Below, piece by piece: positions 1 through 7,746 of a DNA stretch of 64,000 bases. The position numbers and the translations under genes were made by a program. The notes beneath the pieces are model-generated. The model saw only the letters and a list, made by a program, of their open reading frames with translations. It made no database searches and was not told where the DNA came from. The stretch is from Cololabis saira. Its lineage: Eukaryota > Chordata > Actinopteri > Beloniformes > Belonidae. Where the stretch lies: contig NC_084592.1 of assembly GCF_033807715.1 (NCBI RefSeq), positions 21,762,501 to 21,826,500 of the forward strand, in the 5' to 3' direction. The first letter of the stretch is position 1, and each line of letters begins with the position of its first letter.

Positions 1-44
1 ATAGAATAGAATAGAATAGAATAAAATAGAATAGAATAGAATAG
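1..44. repeat. (TAGAA)n microsatellite
   Basis: Pentanucleotide tandem repeat at the very start of the window, with one imperfect unit (TAAAA). It probably continues to the left. Confidence 0.9.
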
Positions 45-761
45 CTCCATCGTCATTCAAGAACATATTCATCAGAAGAGTACATTAAGAATGACATTTC
101 AGTGAATAGGCATGCAATTGGACTCAATATACAACTAAATATAAAATGACCATATTGACATTTTACTATGACATCACTCAGTTATTGGGAAATTTACATA
201 TTTCTTCACCTTCGAGCAAAAAAGCTTAACTGTTCTTAACTTACCACTCCTACCGAGCTGGCAACATTTTGTCACAAACCATTTTCTTGCATTATTTCTT
301 AATGAGGTCTCTTTTCATGCAACATTTTGAAAACTGTCAACTAACATAGGATTTTCAGAATTAAATAAAAATGTACATTAAAACCTTTAAATATAAAAAT
401 AAATACAGGCTTGAGAGCTTTATTCTTTTGGTTTCATTGTAATTTTTCAATATGTTGCCTTATGCCTTATGCTGGCACTTATGGTTTTCCTGTCTGTCTT
501 TTATAAATATAGCAATAATTTCACTGAAAAGGGAATATCGTAATCCACAAATAAAACCAAACAAACTCACTTGAAGCTTAAATTATGAGAACTTCTAGAA
601 AGATGGGGTGGAAATCTTTGTTTTTCATGAAATATGGAAGAATATGAGGTGTTGCTCTGCGTTGAGGAACACTTCAAAGAGTGCTGATATTAGAAAACAG
701 AACTTTCATCTGATAAAAAGTGTATACTCTTGCGTGTGCACTGGTACACTGGTACAATCAT

Positions 762-767
<6 letters not shown>
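45..767. other. AT-rich non-coding stretch
   Basis: I see no conserved reading frame, RNA gene or repeat family here. The sequence is AT-rich with many stops in all frames. Confidence 0.5.
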
Positions 768-846
<79 letters not shown>

Positions 847-848
847 TA

Positions 849-899
<51 letters not shown>

Positions 900-912
900 T
901 ATATATATATAT
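768..912. repeat. (TA)n microsatellite
   Basis: About 145 bases of alternating T and A with a few interruptions near 840-855 and 895. The Tyr-Ile reading frames that cross it on both strands are a by-product of the repeat. Confidence 0.97.
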
Positions 913-915
913 GCC

Positions 916-1355
916 GTGAATAACCAGGTCCCTCAGGATGCTGCTGTGCAGGAACGAGATGCCCTGTACTGTGCCACCCAAGAGATTAAGCGTCCCAAAG
1001 GGAAGTTTGTCCTTCTGGAGGCAGAAAAAAGGGGTGAACTAGGTCCTGGAAGAGCTAAAGAAAACAGATGAGCTCCTGGAAAGAGTCCCCAGCAAACAAA
1101 GGGCTCAAACTACAGCTCATGTGGAGCTTGTGGATCTCTTCAATCAGAAAGAGGAAGAACTGAAGAGTGAGGAGAAACTAAAGAGCTCTTTGGAGGAGGG
1201 CTTTGAAGACCAGATGGCTTAAAAAGAGGAGATATGGAAGAGGAAACTGCAGGACGTTGAAAAAAGATAGTCATGCTCAAAGAGAAACTGCTAAAGAACA
1301 TGCAGGAAACAAAATGAAAGGAGAACTCATCTCGGAGAACGACCAGCCTTGATGA
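916..1355 (+). pseudogene. fragment of a coiled-coil protein gene, broken
   Basis: Directly after the (TA)n repeat a charged Glu/Lys/Leu-rich sequence appears. Frame 1 gives [15 protein letters not shown] and LLEAEKR. From about 1043 the match continues in frame 2 with EELKKTDELLERV, VELVDLFNQKEEELK and LKSSLEEGFEDQMA, so there is a frameshift near 1030-1040. An in-frame stop (TAA, 1219-1221) follows, then more coiled-coil-like sequence (KEEIWKRKLQDVEK) and another stop. The heptad-like spacing of Leu among Glu and Lys indicates a coiled coil. I do not recognise the parent gene. The frameshift and stops point to a dead exon or gene fragment. No poly-A tail or target duplication was found that would mark it as processed. 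Confidence 0.5.
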
Positions 1356-1802
1356 CGCTGCCTCATCTGACAGCAGAAGCCTGTTTCATCTCAACACCGT
1401 ATTTCAAACTGCTTCACAGTTTAGATGAATATTAAATGCAGATTTGTTTTCCTTTCTAGGAGCTTGCATACGTAGAAAAACAAGAAAAGCATGAGAAAGA
1501 AGACAAAATGAGAAACAAGCGAAGACAGAGAACGGAAGGAACGCAAGGAAAAGGAGGAAGAGGGAAAAGATGATTAAAACATGAAAAATGAGACACAAAG
1601 TGAGAAGAAATAATCCCTTTTTCCTGAAACCCTCACTCACTCCTTTCTCCTTCTACCTTTAACCTCCCTTTCTGTCTCCTCACCGAAACGCCTTTACCCC
1701 TATGACATCCCCTTTTATTCATTTGGTGTTGGAGATTTAGCTGATAAAAGAAGTTAGAGGGTCTGTGCGTGTATTACAAAGACAGGTAATGTTTTTAAAC
1801 AT
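1356..1802. other. purine-rich non-coding stretch
   Basis: The part at 1470-1610 is very rich in A and G (GAAAGAAG-type runs) and its complement gives a Leu/Phe-rich low-complexity frame. I see no gene. It could be a further decayed part of the coiled-coil fragment upstream. Confidence 0.4.
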
Positions 1803-1965
1803 ATCTTTGGACTGTGGGAGGAAACCGCAGTACCCAGAGGAAACCCGCACAAGTACGGGGGAAAAATGGAAACTTCCCACAGAAAAACCCAGCCAGGACC
1901 CCAACGTTGCAGCTGTGAGGCAGCAGTGCCAACCACTGCACCAGTGTGCTGCCCCCTGGGGAATA
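1803..1965 (-). mobile_element. tRNA-derived SINE (V-SINE-like), decayed
   Basis: Read on the minus strand it starts with GGGGCAGCACACTGGTGCAG and has a tRNA-like box A (TGGTGCAGTGGTTGGCAC). A decayed box B follows, then a conserved central body that on the plus strand reads TGGACTGTGGGAGGAAACCG. This head and body arrangement is typical of the common teleost tRNA-SINEs. Family assignment comes from pattern recognition only. Confidence 0.6.
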
Positions 1966-2289
1966 GGAGTTATTTTCATTTATTTGTTTATCTACATAGG
2001 GAAAATTAGAATTTAAAAAAAGAGAATAACGATAACATGTTTGGAGCCAAAAATCTCAATAAATTAACAAATGTGTCATGAAAAGCATAAACTTTATAAA
2101 TTTATAAATAAAAAGTAATACTATTCATGGTATCCATTCCACATATCATGTGTCAAAACTAAACAAAAATAATCTTTCATGTCTATTTTGTAATAGTTGA
2201 AGAAACCCGGTAGTGTCCTGTCTTTTCCTTCACTCATCTCCTTCAGCGCTGCCTCTTTCTCTCGTTGGGAGACACCAGCCATCCAACGT
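1966..2289. other. AT-rich stretch, nothing recognised
   Basis: Short A- and T-rich sequence between the SINE and the gypsy remnant. The first recognisable retrotransposon residues on the minus strand begin near 2290-2400. Confidence 0.4.
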
Positions 2290-2950
2290 GTCTCAAATCT
2301 CTCTGAAATAACACACATTCCTCTGGCCTCAACATCACTCCGTGGCTTTGGCAGACTTGGAAGCACTCGTCATAATACTTTGATATGCTCTTCAAAAGGC
2401 TTGGAGAGGCAGAGGACATCATCTAGAAACGGGATACAACACTCATCCTTTAATGTGCTAAGCATCTCCTCAATACATATTTGGAAGGCAGCTGTTGCGT
2501 TTGATAGTGCAAAAGATATTCTGACCTGATTGTATAAACATCGAGGGGGTTGTGAAAGCAGTCAGATGTCTGGAACATTTAGAAATAAAGCCCTGGTGGT
2601 GTGATTTGACCTGGACTGTAACCTCCCAGTGATTCACACAGGTCCTGCATGGGCGGAAGTAGATGTTTACCACTCGCCGGTTTTTTGTTGAAAGGTTTAC
2701 AGTTAATGCAGAGGCATAACATCCCCTAATTTGAACTGAGGGAACACATGCCACTGGTGTCATAAGCAAATGTTGCATATTGTGCAAAAAGGAGGGGGAT
2801 TTCAAGGATTTCATGGTTAAGGTGGTTGGAGATTGGGTATGTCAACAGTGGCCACTTACTTTCACTAACTTCTACTGGGAGGCCCTCTCTAATTTTCAAC
2901 ACAGGTTGTAGAGCCTTCTGAAGGTTTATGCAGGACCAAAGGATTGGGCA
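2290..2950 (-). pseudogene. Ty3/gypsy reverse transcriptase remnant
   Basis: The minus strand shows gypsy-type reverse transcriptase blocks in order but in several frames. A substrate-loop block (SKCSRHLTAFTTP) lies near 2560-2600. A block resembling the conserved FGL-N-P-FQ region (ISFALSNATAAFQ) lies near 2480-2520. The catalytic block appears as PFLDDVLCLSKPFEEH near 2380-2420, where the Tyr of the usual Y-x-D-D is Phe. Frameshifts and stops separate the blocks, so no enzyme can be made. It is a different and much older copy than the intact gypsy element at 4481-12826, because the residues around the active site differ. The flanking sequence up to 3277 and after 13248 may belong to the same old element. 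Confidence 0.7.
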
Positions 2951-2956
2951 TGTCTG

Positions 2957-3080
2957 AGGTAATAATAATAAATAAATAAATTTTCCCTTAGTAATCCCAC
3001 AATGGGGAAATTCTTTCTCTGCATTTAACCCATTTTCTAGTCGAACTAGTAGCAGTGGTCTGCCATGCCAAGCATCACAC
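2957..3080 (-). mobile_element. LINE-type 3' tail fragment
   Basis: The plus strand reads (AATA)n and then TCCCACAATGGGGAAATTC. The complement (TTTCCCCATTGTGGGA followed by a simple A/T-rich tail) matches the tail at 46501-46572. Both are probably 3' ends of the same non-LTR retrotransposon family. Confidence 0.45.
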
Positions 3081-3533
3081 ATGCCCTGTTAATGGAGGTA
3101 CACAGGTGGATTGCTCCCATCTTCCCTTCCCCATTCTTGTGTTGTTTGGTGCTTTTTTTGAAGTGAATTGAAGTTGAAAGTTGAAAAGTTGAAAATTGTA
3201 TTTTGGGCAGGATTGGAGATATGAAAAGGCCTCTGATTCTTCACTCTGTCTGTTTGTCTTTAAACAGCTAAAACGCCAGGGGCCCGTTTCACAAAGCAGG
3301 TTTAGTGAGAACTCTGAGTCTGTTAACCCTGAAATGAGGGAAACTCTGAGTTTTCCGTTTCACAAAGGGAGGTAACTCAAACCAGAGAAAGAGGGGTAAC
3401 TCTAGCCTGTTTCACAAAGAGAGGTAACTTAAGCTCTCGGTCAGTTACCGTAGTAACAGACGCTCTGAACCTAACCTGGTCGGGACCAGGTTTACTTCAG
3501 CGAACCTGGAGTTTCTCTCCGTCTCCTCCCTCA

Positions 3534-3806
3534 GTGGCGTCAATTCAGCCAATGGGTCTTTACGCAATACGCATCCGTTTTCTGCACCACGGACAGCAAG
3601 CGGCAGAGTTAGAGTTAGAGAGCAGAAAAGGCGTATCTGACAAACGCAACGTATTTTATTCACTATGTCAGTGCAACAATATCACAGGGACATCCCAGTT
3701 TAACTTCAAACAGTTAAAGTCCAAATGCAAAAAGGAGAGGGAGAGTAAAAAAAAGTCAAATATTTCCCTTAAACAGATGTATAAGAGGATTTATATCTTA
3801 CTTTGA
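3534..3806 (+). pseudogene. possible remnant of a transposon accessory protein inside family G
   Basis: A 90-codon reading frame inside the left arm of the family G transposon. Its second half (NNITGTSQFNFKQLKSKCKK) is Lys-rich and could be the end of a DNA-binding (Myb/SANT-like) accessory protein of the kind Harbinger elements encode. The evidence is weak: there is no full domain and no continuation in the right arm. Confidence 0.2.
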
Positions 3807-3953
3807 GATGAACTTGCATAATTAATCCATCAGTGGCTAACAGCCTCGTTAATATATTCTGGACCCATCACTTGCCTTCTTTCTTTTTTTTTTATTGCGT
3901 GGTTGTCTGCTTCATTTTTATTTTTGTAAGTTAGTAACACTGCAGAGCGCACT

Positions 3954-4166
3954 TTTTTTTTAACTTTATTTAAAACTTTATTTAAAAGTTCCAATTACAG
4001 TCAGAACATTGACCGTGGACAGTCAGGCATCAAGGAATTAAATAAACAAATACAGTATGAGACATAAAGTGGATGAAGTGCATAAGTCATTACATAAGTA
4101 ACATAAATATAATAAAATAAATCAATTTAAATAAAAAGAAAGAAAATGGCAGGACATATATTATAT
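3954..4166 (-). mobile_element. short retro-insert with 14-bp target duplication
   Basis: CTGCAGAGCGCACT occurs at 3940-3953 and again at 4167-4180. Between them lies a 213-bp A/T-rich insert that starts with a T-run on the plus strand, i.e. a poly-A tail on the minus strand. A perfect 14-bp duplication plus poly-A is the signature of LINE-driven insertion. The body is probably a 5'-truncated LINE 3' end, but the family is not recognised. Confidence 0.75.
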
Positions 4167-4239
4167 CTGCAGAGCGCACTAAAAACGAGATTGATAGCGA
4201 CCACTGTCGTCAGGGACGCTGGGACATTTCAAGATATGA

Positions 4240-4259
4240 GGGGGGGGGGGGGGGGGGGG
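4240..4259. repeat. poly-G run
   Basis: About 20 consecutive G bases (19 G plus flanking G) within the left arm of family G. Confidence 0.9.
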
Positions 4260-4480
4260 TACAAGTGTTGGGATAGATAATACCTACTGAAATCCATCAT
4301 GTTGTTCTGATATGCATTTGTAGTTATTTTATATGTATGAAGTAATAGAATACATCAATACAAATAGATACAGAGTAATTCCATAAATGTATTTAAAAAA
4401 AAAACAGTTACATTCTCCCCTGAAGCCGAGGTGTGGCAGCTGCCGTACCCAATTGACGGCCCTGATCTAATTGACAATAA

Positions 4481-5167
4481 TGTAGGACAGTGGTCTGAGT
4501 GTGTCAGTAGGTGTCGCTGTTGCACTGTCGGTGTCTCAGTTCTCGCGGTTCTGAATTACGTCCCGTGCGGGCCGCCATTTTTTTAGTTCATCTTCCATGT
4601 GCTGTAAGGTAAGCATGGTTTTTGGGTCCCCGAATTATCCTCAAACATCAGTGCTAAAAACCACCCATCCACTTAATTTGTGCTATGATTCTGTTTACAT
4701 TGTACACTACGTTCTGCCATGACTTTGAATATTTTTTAGATGTGTTTTGTGATGTTTAAGAGACATGGTAATTTCGGCCAGCACATTATCAGCTTTTCTG
4801 TTAGTTTGTATCTCATATTTTATAATTGAGTCCTTTTTAAGGTGTATTTAATTTAATTTGACAGTAACCCTTATTTTTATATATTTTTTATATATTTTAT
4901 ATATTATTTGGGGGAAATTACATTATTATTGTTTGAGGGATTTATTGATTTATTTCTAAAAGTCAGTTCATCTTCCATGTGCTGTAAGGTGACCTGAAGA
5001 AGGATTAAAGCGAAGCCAGTCTCAACCACAATCCCGAATCCAGTGTGTGGTGCCTCCTTCTCTCTACAAAACACCCCACGACGACCACATTAAAACACAA
5101 CGCAGAGTACAGGGGATGTGTAGAGAGGCCACGGTGGTATTCTTCCACTTCAACGCTGTGGGTTACA
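4481..5167 (+). repeat. 5' LTR of the gypsy element
   Basis: 687 bp, from TGTAGGACAG to GGGTTACA. It contains an AT-rich block near 4870-4910 that could serve as TATA region, and an ATTAAA at 5004-5009 that could serve as poly-A signal. A 26-bp direct repeat (4585-4610 and 4965-4990, beginning AGTTCATCTTCC) flanks a 354-bp segment. The first copy ends in AAGGTAAG, a good splice-donor match. The 3' LTR matches along its whole length except for a 4-base insertion. Confidence 0.95.
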
Positions 5168-5171
5168 TCTT

Positions 5172-5190
5172 TGGTGCCGTGACCCGGATT
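5172..5190 (+). other. primer binding site, tRNA-His type
   Basis: TGGTGCCGTGACCCGGATT starts four bases after the 5' LTR. It is complementary to the 3' end of eukaryotic tRNA-His including CCA, with one position (C for T) differing from the usual histidine primer site. It would prime minus-strand DNA synthesis. Confidence 0.8.
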
Positions 5191-5601
5191 GTGTCCCTCT
5201 GAGACTGTAAACTGAGCCTGACGGTGCCCTGCAGTCACAACCCCTTGTTCCAGGGACTTTGCTGTGATAAAGCATCAATATATCCTTCTGAAGTGTTGAA
5301 TGGAACTTTAATGTGTTTGCTTTATCTGTATTTTTGGTGTTAAAAAAAAAAAAAAGAAAAAGAAAAAAAAAGGGAAGAACTGAATTGCCTGTTTTGATTG
5401 TACTATATTAGGACAAATGGGGTGTTTAATTCTGTCATATTACGTATTTTGAAAAAAAAAAAAAAAGGGAAAGTATTCAAGCTAACATTGCTAGTAGCTT
5501 TTCTCTTTTCTTTGACCATATCTGCATAGTTGAGTTTAATTCATGTTTGATGTAAAGTTATACATTTACCCCAGATAGTGTGCATTGAAAAAAAAAAAAA
5601 A
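5191..5601 (+). other. 5' leader of the gypsy RNA
   Basis: About 410 bases between the primer binding site and the gag start. It has three A-runs (near 5341-5370, 5452-5467 and 5588-5601). The last one sits directly before the gag ATG at 5602. No other gene is seen. The packaging signal would be expected here, but I cannot identify one. Confidence 0.6.
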
Positions 5602-7701
5602 ATGTCTACTAATTTTGCAGATTCTCAAATGAGTTTAGTGTCACCCTCTGCCGCAGCCCCAAGCAGTCAGCATGCCCACAGTCCGGCAACAAGCCATGAT
5701 CATGACCCGCACAATACATATTCCAACCCTATGAGTGAGCGAATAGTGGTGGAGGACGGCTCAGTGAGTGGGCAACAAGCTGTGAGACCTAAGTTGGTCA
5801 AACACGACACCAGGTTTGCTGAACCCCACCTGATATACCCCATCCAAGACCGCCAGACCTACCAGCAGCCCCCGGGGTCTGAACTAGGCCTACAACCTTC
5901 CCCACTACCCCCAGTACCCCGACCCTATGCTAAACATGGTGTCACTCCAGCCAGTACGCCCACCCAAAGAGGCTTTGCAGCCCCAAGACAAACCCTCTTG
6001 CCCCGCTTTGATGTCCCCCCAGCCACAGAGCCAAGACACCAGGTATACCTATCGGATGACAGTCCACCAAGCGTGATGCCCCCCTCAAGTGCCCCGATAA
6101 CCCATTCAGCTGTGCAGTCTATGACGGGCTACTCCCGCCCACCCCAAGCTCACCTCCATGGGCCCCCTGCGCCCCTGTCTCCCCAAGGGCCTCCAGCCCA
6201 TGCCCTTCAAGATGTACAAACCATACCGCAGCCCACCATGGCTCATCCATCTCCCTCCCACTACTCCCAGACCACCCAGCCTGGCCCCCAGGGCTACAGT
6301 GGCTACTCACAATCTACCCCAATCTATCACAATCCTCAGCTAAGATATCAAACCCCTCAAACACTCCACCAAATGAATACCACCCCTCCTGCTGGGCCAA
6401 CTCCCCACGTGCAGCCAGGACCAGCCCCCGCCTATAATTCTCAAGACTGTACAGTCCCCATACCCCAACTTCCTGCCCATACATGGGACCCAAACTCGAC
6501 AACGCCCAGCCCCCTAAATGCGGCAGGTGCAACCTTCGGTCACACAGCCCCCATTCATACCCCTATCTCTGTGTACTATCAGACACCGGCCAATAACCCT
6601 CGAGCTGCCACACTCCCTGGTGACTTCAGACATTCCACGCCACTGCCTCCTCCTTCTGTCCCACTTTGGCACCCATACCAATCCAACCCACCCCCGAAGA
6701 CCTCTGCCATCACCACTGCTAACTCAGCCCCCCCCCAGATGACATACGGTGGGTTCATGCAGACCCATCAGGTCAAGAATGTCCAAGTGTTTACAGGTAG
6801 TGCTGATAGCAAGATGCTGGTTGATGATTGGATACGGGACATGCAGTATCTCCTGGAAGCAATAGAGCTTCCTGCCCACCTCCGCTTCTCTACTGTGGTG
6901 CGACATTTAAGTGGTGAGGCCAGAAAACTGATTCTTAACCTGCCCCCCCACGAACAGATCCCAGAGAAGGCATTTGAGGAGCTCAGGGCAGAGTACAGTG
7001 ATGCACAAAGCCTCTTGGATCCACTAGCTGACTTCTACGAGCGTAGTCAACGGCCAGGAGAGTCTCCATGTTCTTATGCTATTGCGCTAGAGTCCACATT
7101 GCGGGCTGTGGAAGAAAGTCAGAGAGGAGGTGAACCCTTTTCTGATCGTGACAGTAAACTCACCAGACAGTTTCTAAGAGGGCTTAATGATGAGGAGGTC
7201 TATGCGAGACTTGCACCAATGAAGCCCAGGCTTCTAAGCTTCAGAGAACTGCAGGCTGAGCTAAGAAACTTGGCGAGAGAGGCTAAAAAATTTCAGTCAC
7301 AACAGAAGCCAAAGAAAACGTATGCCCAAGTCCATGTCACACCGGCATGTGAGGCAACTGTGAAAGCAGAAAAAACAAAGCATGCCTCAGACTTATCAGA
7401 ACTGACTGAGATGGTCAGGAAGTTAGCCCTCAATCAACAGGAACACATGGCCAAGCTGTCTCACCTTGAATCGAGAATCTCTGCCCCACCTCCCATCCTC
7501 CCAGCGGGACCCCAGCCATCTCCTGTAAGGCCCACCCAGAGTGCAAGTGTTACATGCCACCGGTGTGGAAAGCAAGGACATATAGCCCGGGTCTGTAGAG
7601 CAGTTTTCTCAGGTTCCCACCCAACCTGGAACCCTCAGCCCCAGCCAGGGACCCCTGCAGAGGGTACCATCCATCAGTCAACCCATCCTTTAAACACCTA
7701 A
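5602..7701 (+). CDS. gag: gypsy Gag polyprotein
   Basis: Structural protein that forms the cytoplasmic virus-like particle and binds the element RNA. I chose the ATG at 5602 (699 codons, A at -3). The in-frame ATG at 5578 lies just before the A-run and would add eight Lys-rich residues. Residues 1-390 are Pro/Gln/Ser/Thr-rich and low in complexity. Residues about 395-570 look like a retrotransposon capsid domain (VQVFTGSADSKML, WIRDMQYLLEAIE, HLSGEARKLILNLPP, FLRGLNDEEVYARL). A Lys-rich helical segment follows. One zinc knuckle (CHRCGKQGHIARVC, residues 652-665, pattern C-X2-C-X4-H-X4-C) binds nucleic acid. The stop at 7699-7701 lies four bases after a -1 frameshift heptamer. There is no frameshift or stop inside the frame. 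A single zinc knuckle and long proline-rich N-terminus are the notable features. Confidence 0.93.
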   Translation: MSTNFADSQMSLVSPSAAAPSSQHAHSPATSHDHDPHNTYSNPMSERIVVEDGSVSGQQAVRPKLVKHDTRFAEPHLIYPIQDRQTYQQPPGSELGLQPSPLPPVPRPYAKHGVTPASTPTQRGFAAPRQTLLPRFDVPPATEPRHQVYLSDDSPPSVMPPSSAPITHSAVQSMTGYSRPPQAHLHGPPAPLSPQGPPAHALQDVQTIPQPTMAHPSPSHYSQTTQPGPQGYSGYSQSTPIYHNPQLRYQTPQTLHQMNTTPPAGPTPHVQPGPAPAYNSQDCTVPIPQLPAHTWDPNSTTPSPLNAAGATFGHTAPIHTPISVYYQTPANNPRAATLPGDFRHSTPLPPPSVPLWHPYQSNPPPKTSAITTANSAPPQMTYGGFMQTHQVKNVQVFTGSADSKMLVDDWIRDMQYLLEAIELPAHLRFSTVVRHLSGEARKLILNLPPHEQIPEKAFEELRAEYSDAQSLLDPLADFYERSQRPGESPCSYAIALESTLRAVEESQRGGEPFSDRDSKLTRQFLRGLNDEEVYARLAPMKPRLLSFRELQAELRNLAREAKKFQSQQKPKKTYAQVHVTPACEATVKAEKTKHASDLSELTEMVRKLALNQQEHMAKLSHLESRISAPPPILPAGPQPSPVRPTQSASVTCHRCGKQGHIARVCRAVFSGSHPTWNPQPQPGTPAEGTIHQSTHPLNT

Positions 7702-7746
7702 AGCCCATGGTAACCGGGGCAACCATGGGCCAGCAGCGAGGTCCCC
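7689..7746 (+). promoter_or_regulatory. -1 ribosomal frameshift signal between gag and pol
   Basis: T TTA AAC at 7689-7695 is a canonical X XXY YYZ slippery heptamer and lies in the correct phase of the gag frame (codons CCT TTA AAC ACC TAA). After a 7-base spacer a perfect 9-bp stem forms: GCCCATGGT (7703-7711) pairs with ACCATGGGC (7722-7730) across a 10-base loop. GGGG in the loop (7716-7719) can pair with CCCC at 7743-7746, which would make an H-type pseudoknot. The pol frame is open from 7599, so slippage here gives Gag-Pol. Confidence 0.85.

Noticed and set aside
608..1071. Tyr-Ile repeat frames across (TA)n on both strands
   Set aside because: Simple-repeat translation. Only the short tail after 916 shows protein-like sequence, and that is listed as a pseudogene.
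4473..4480. 7-bp target duplication ACAATAA for the gypsy element
   Set aside because: The first three bases equal the LTR end (ACA), so they need not be duplicated. ATAA is the minimal and more likely duplication.
7707..7709. ATG 7707 as an independent pol start
   Set aside because: It is buried in the frameshift stem, follows gag after only five bases, and the frame is open further upstream. Frameshifting explains expression better, so this ATG is used here only for residue numbering.
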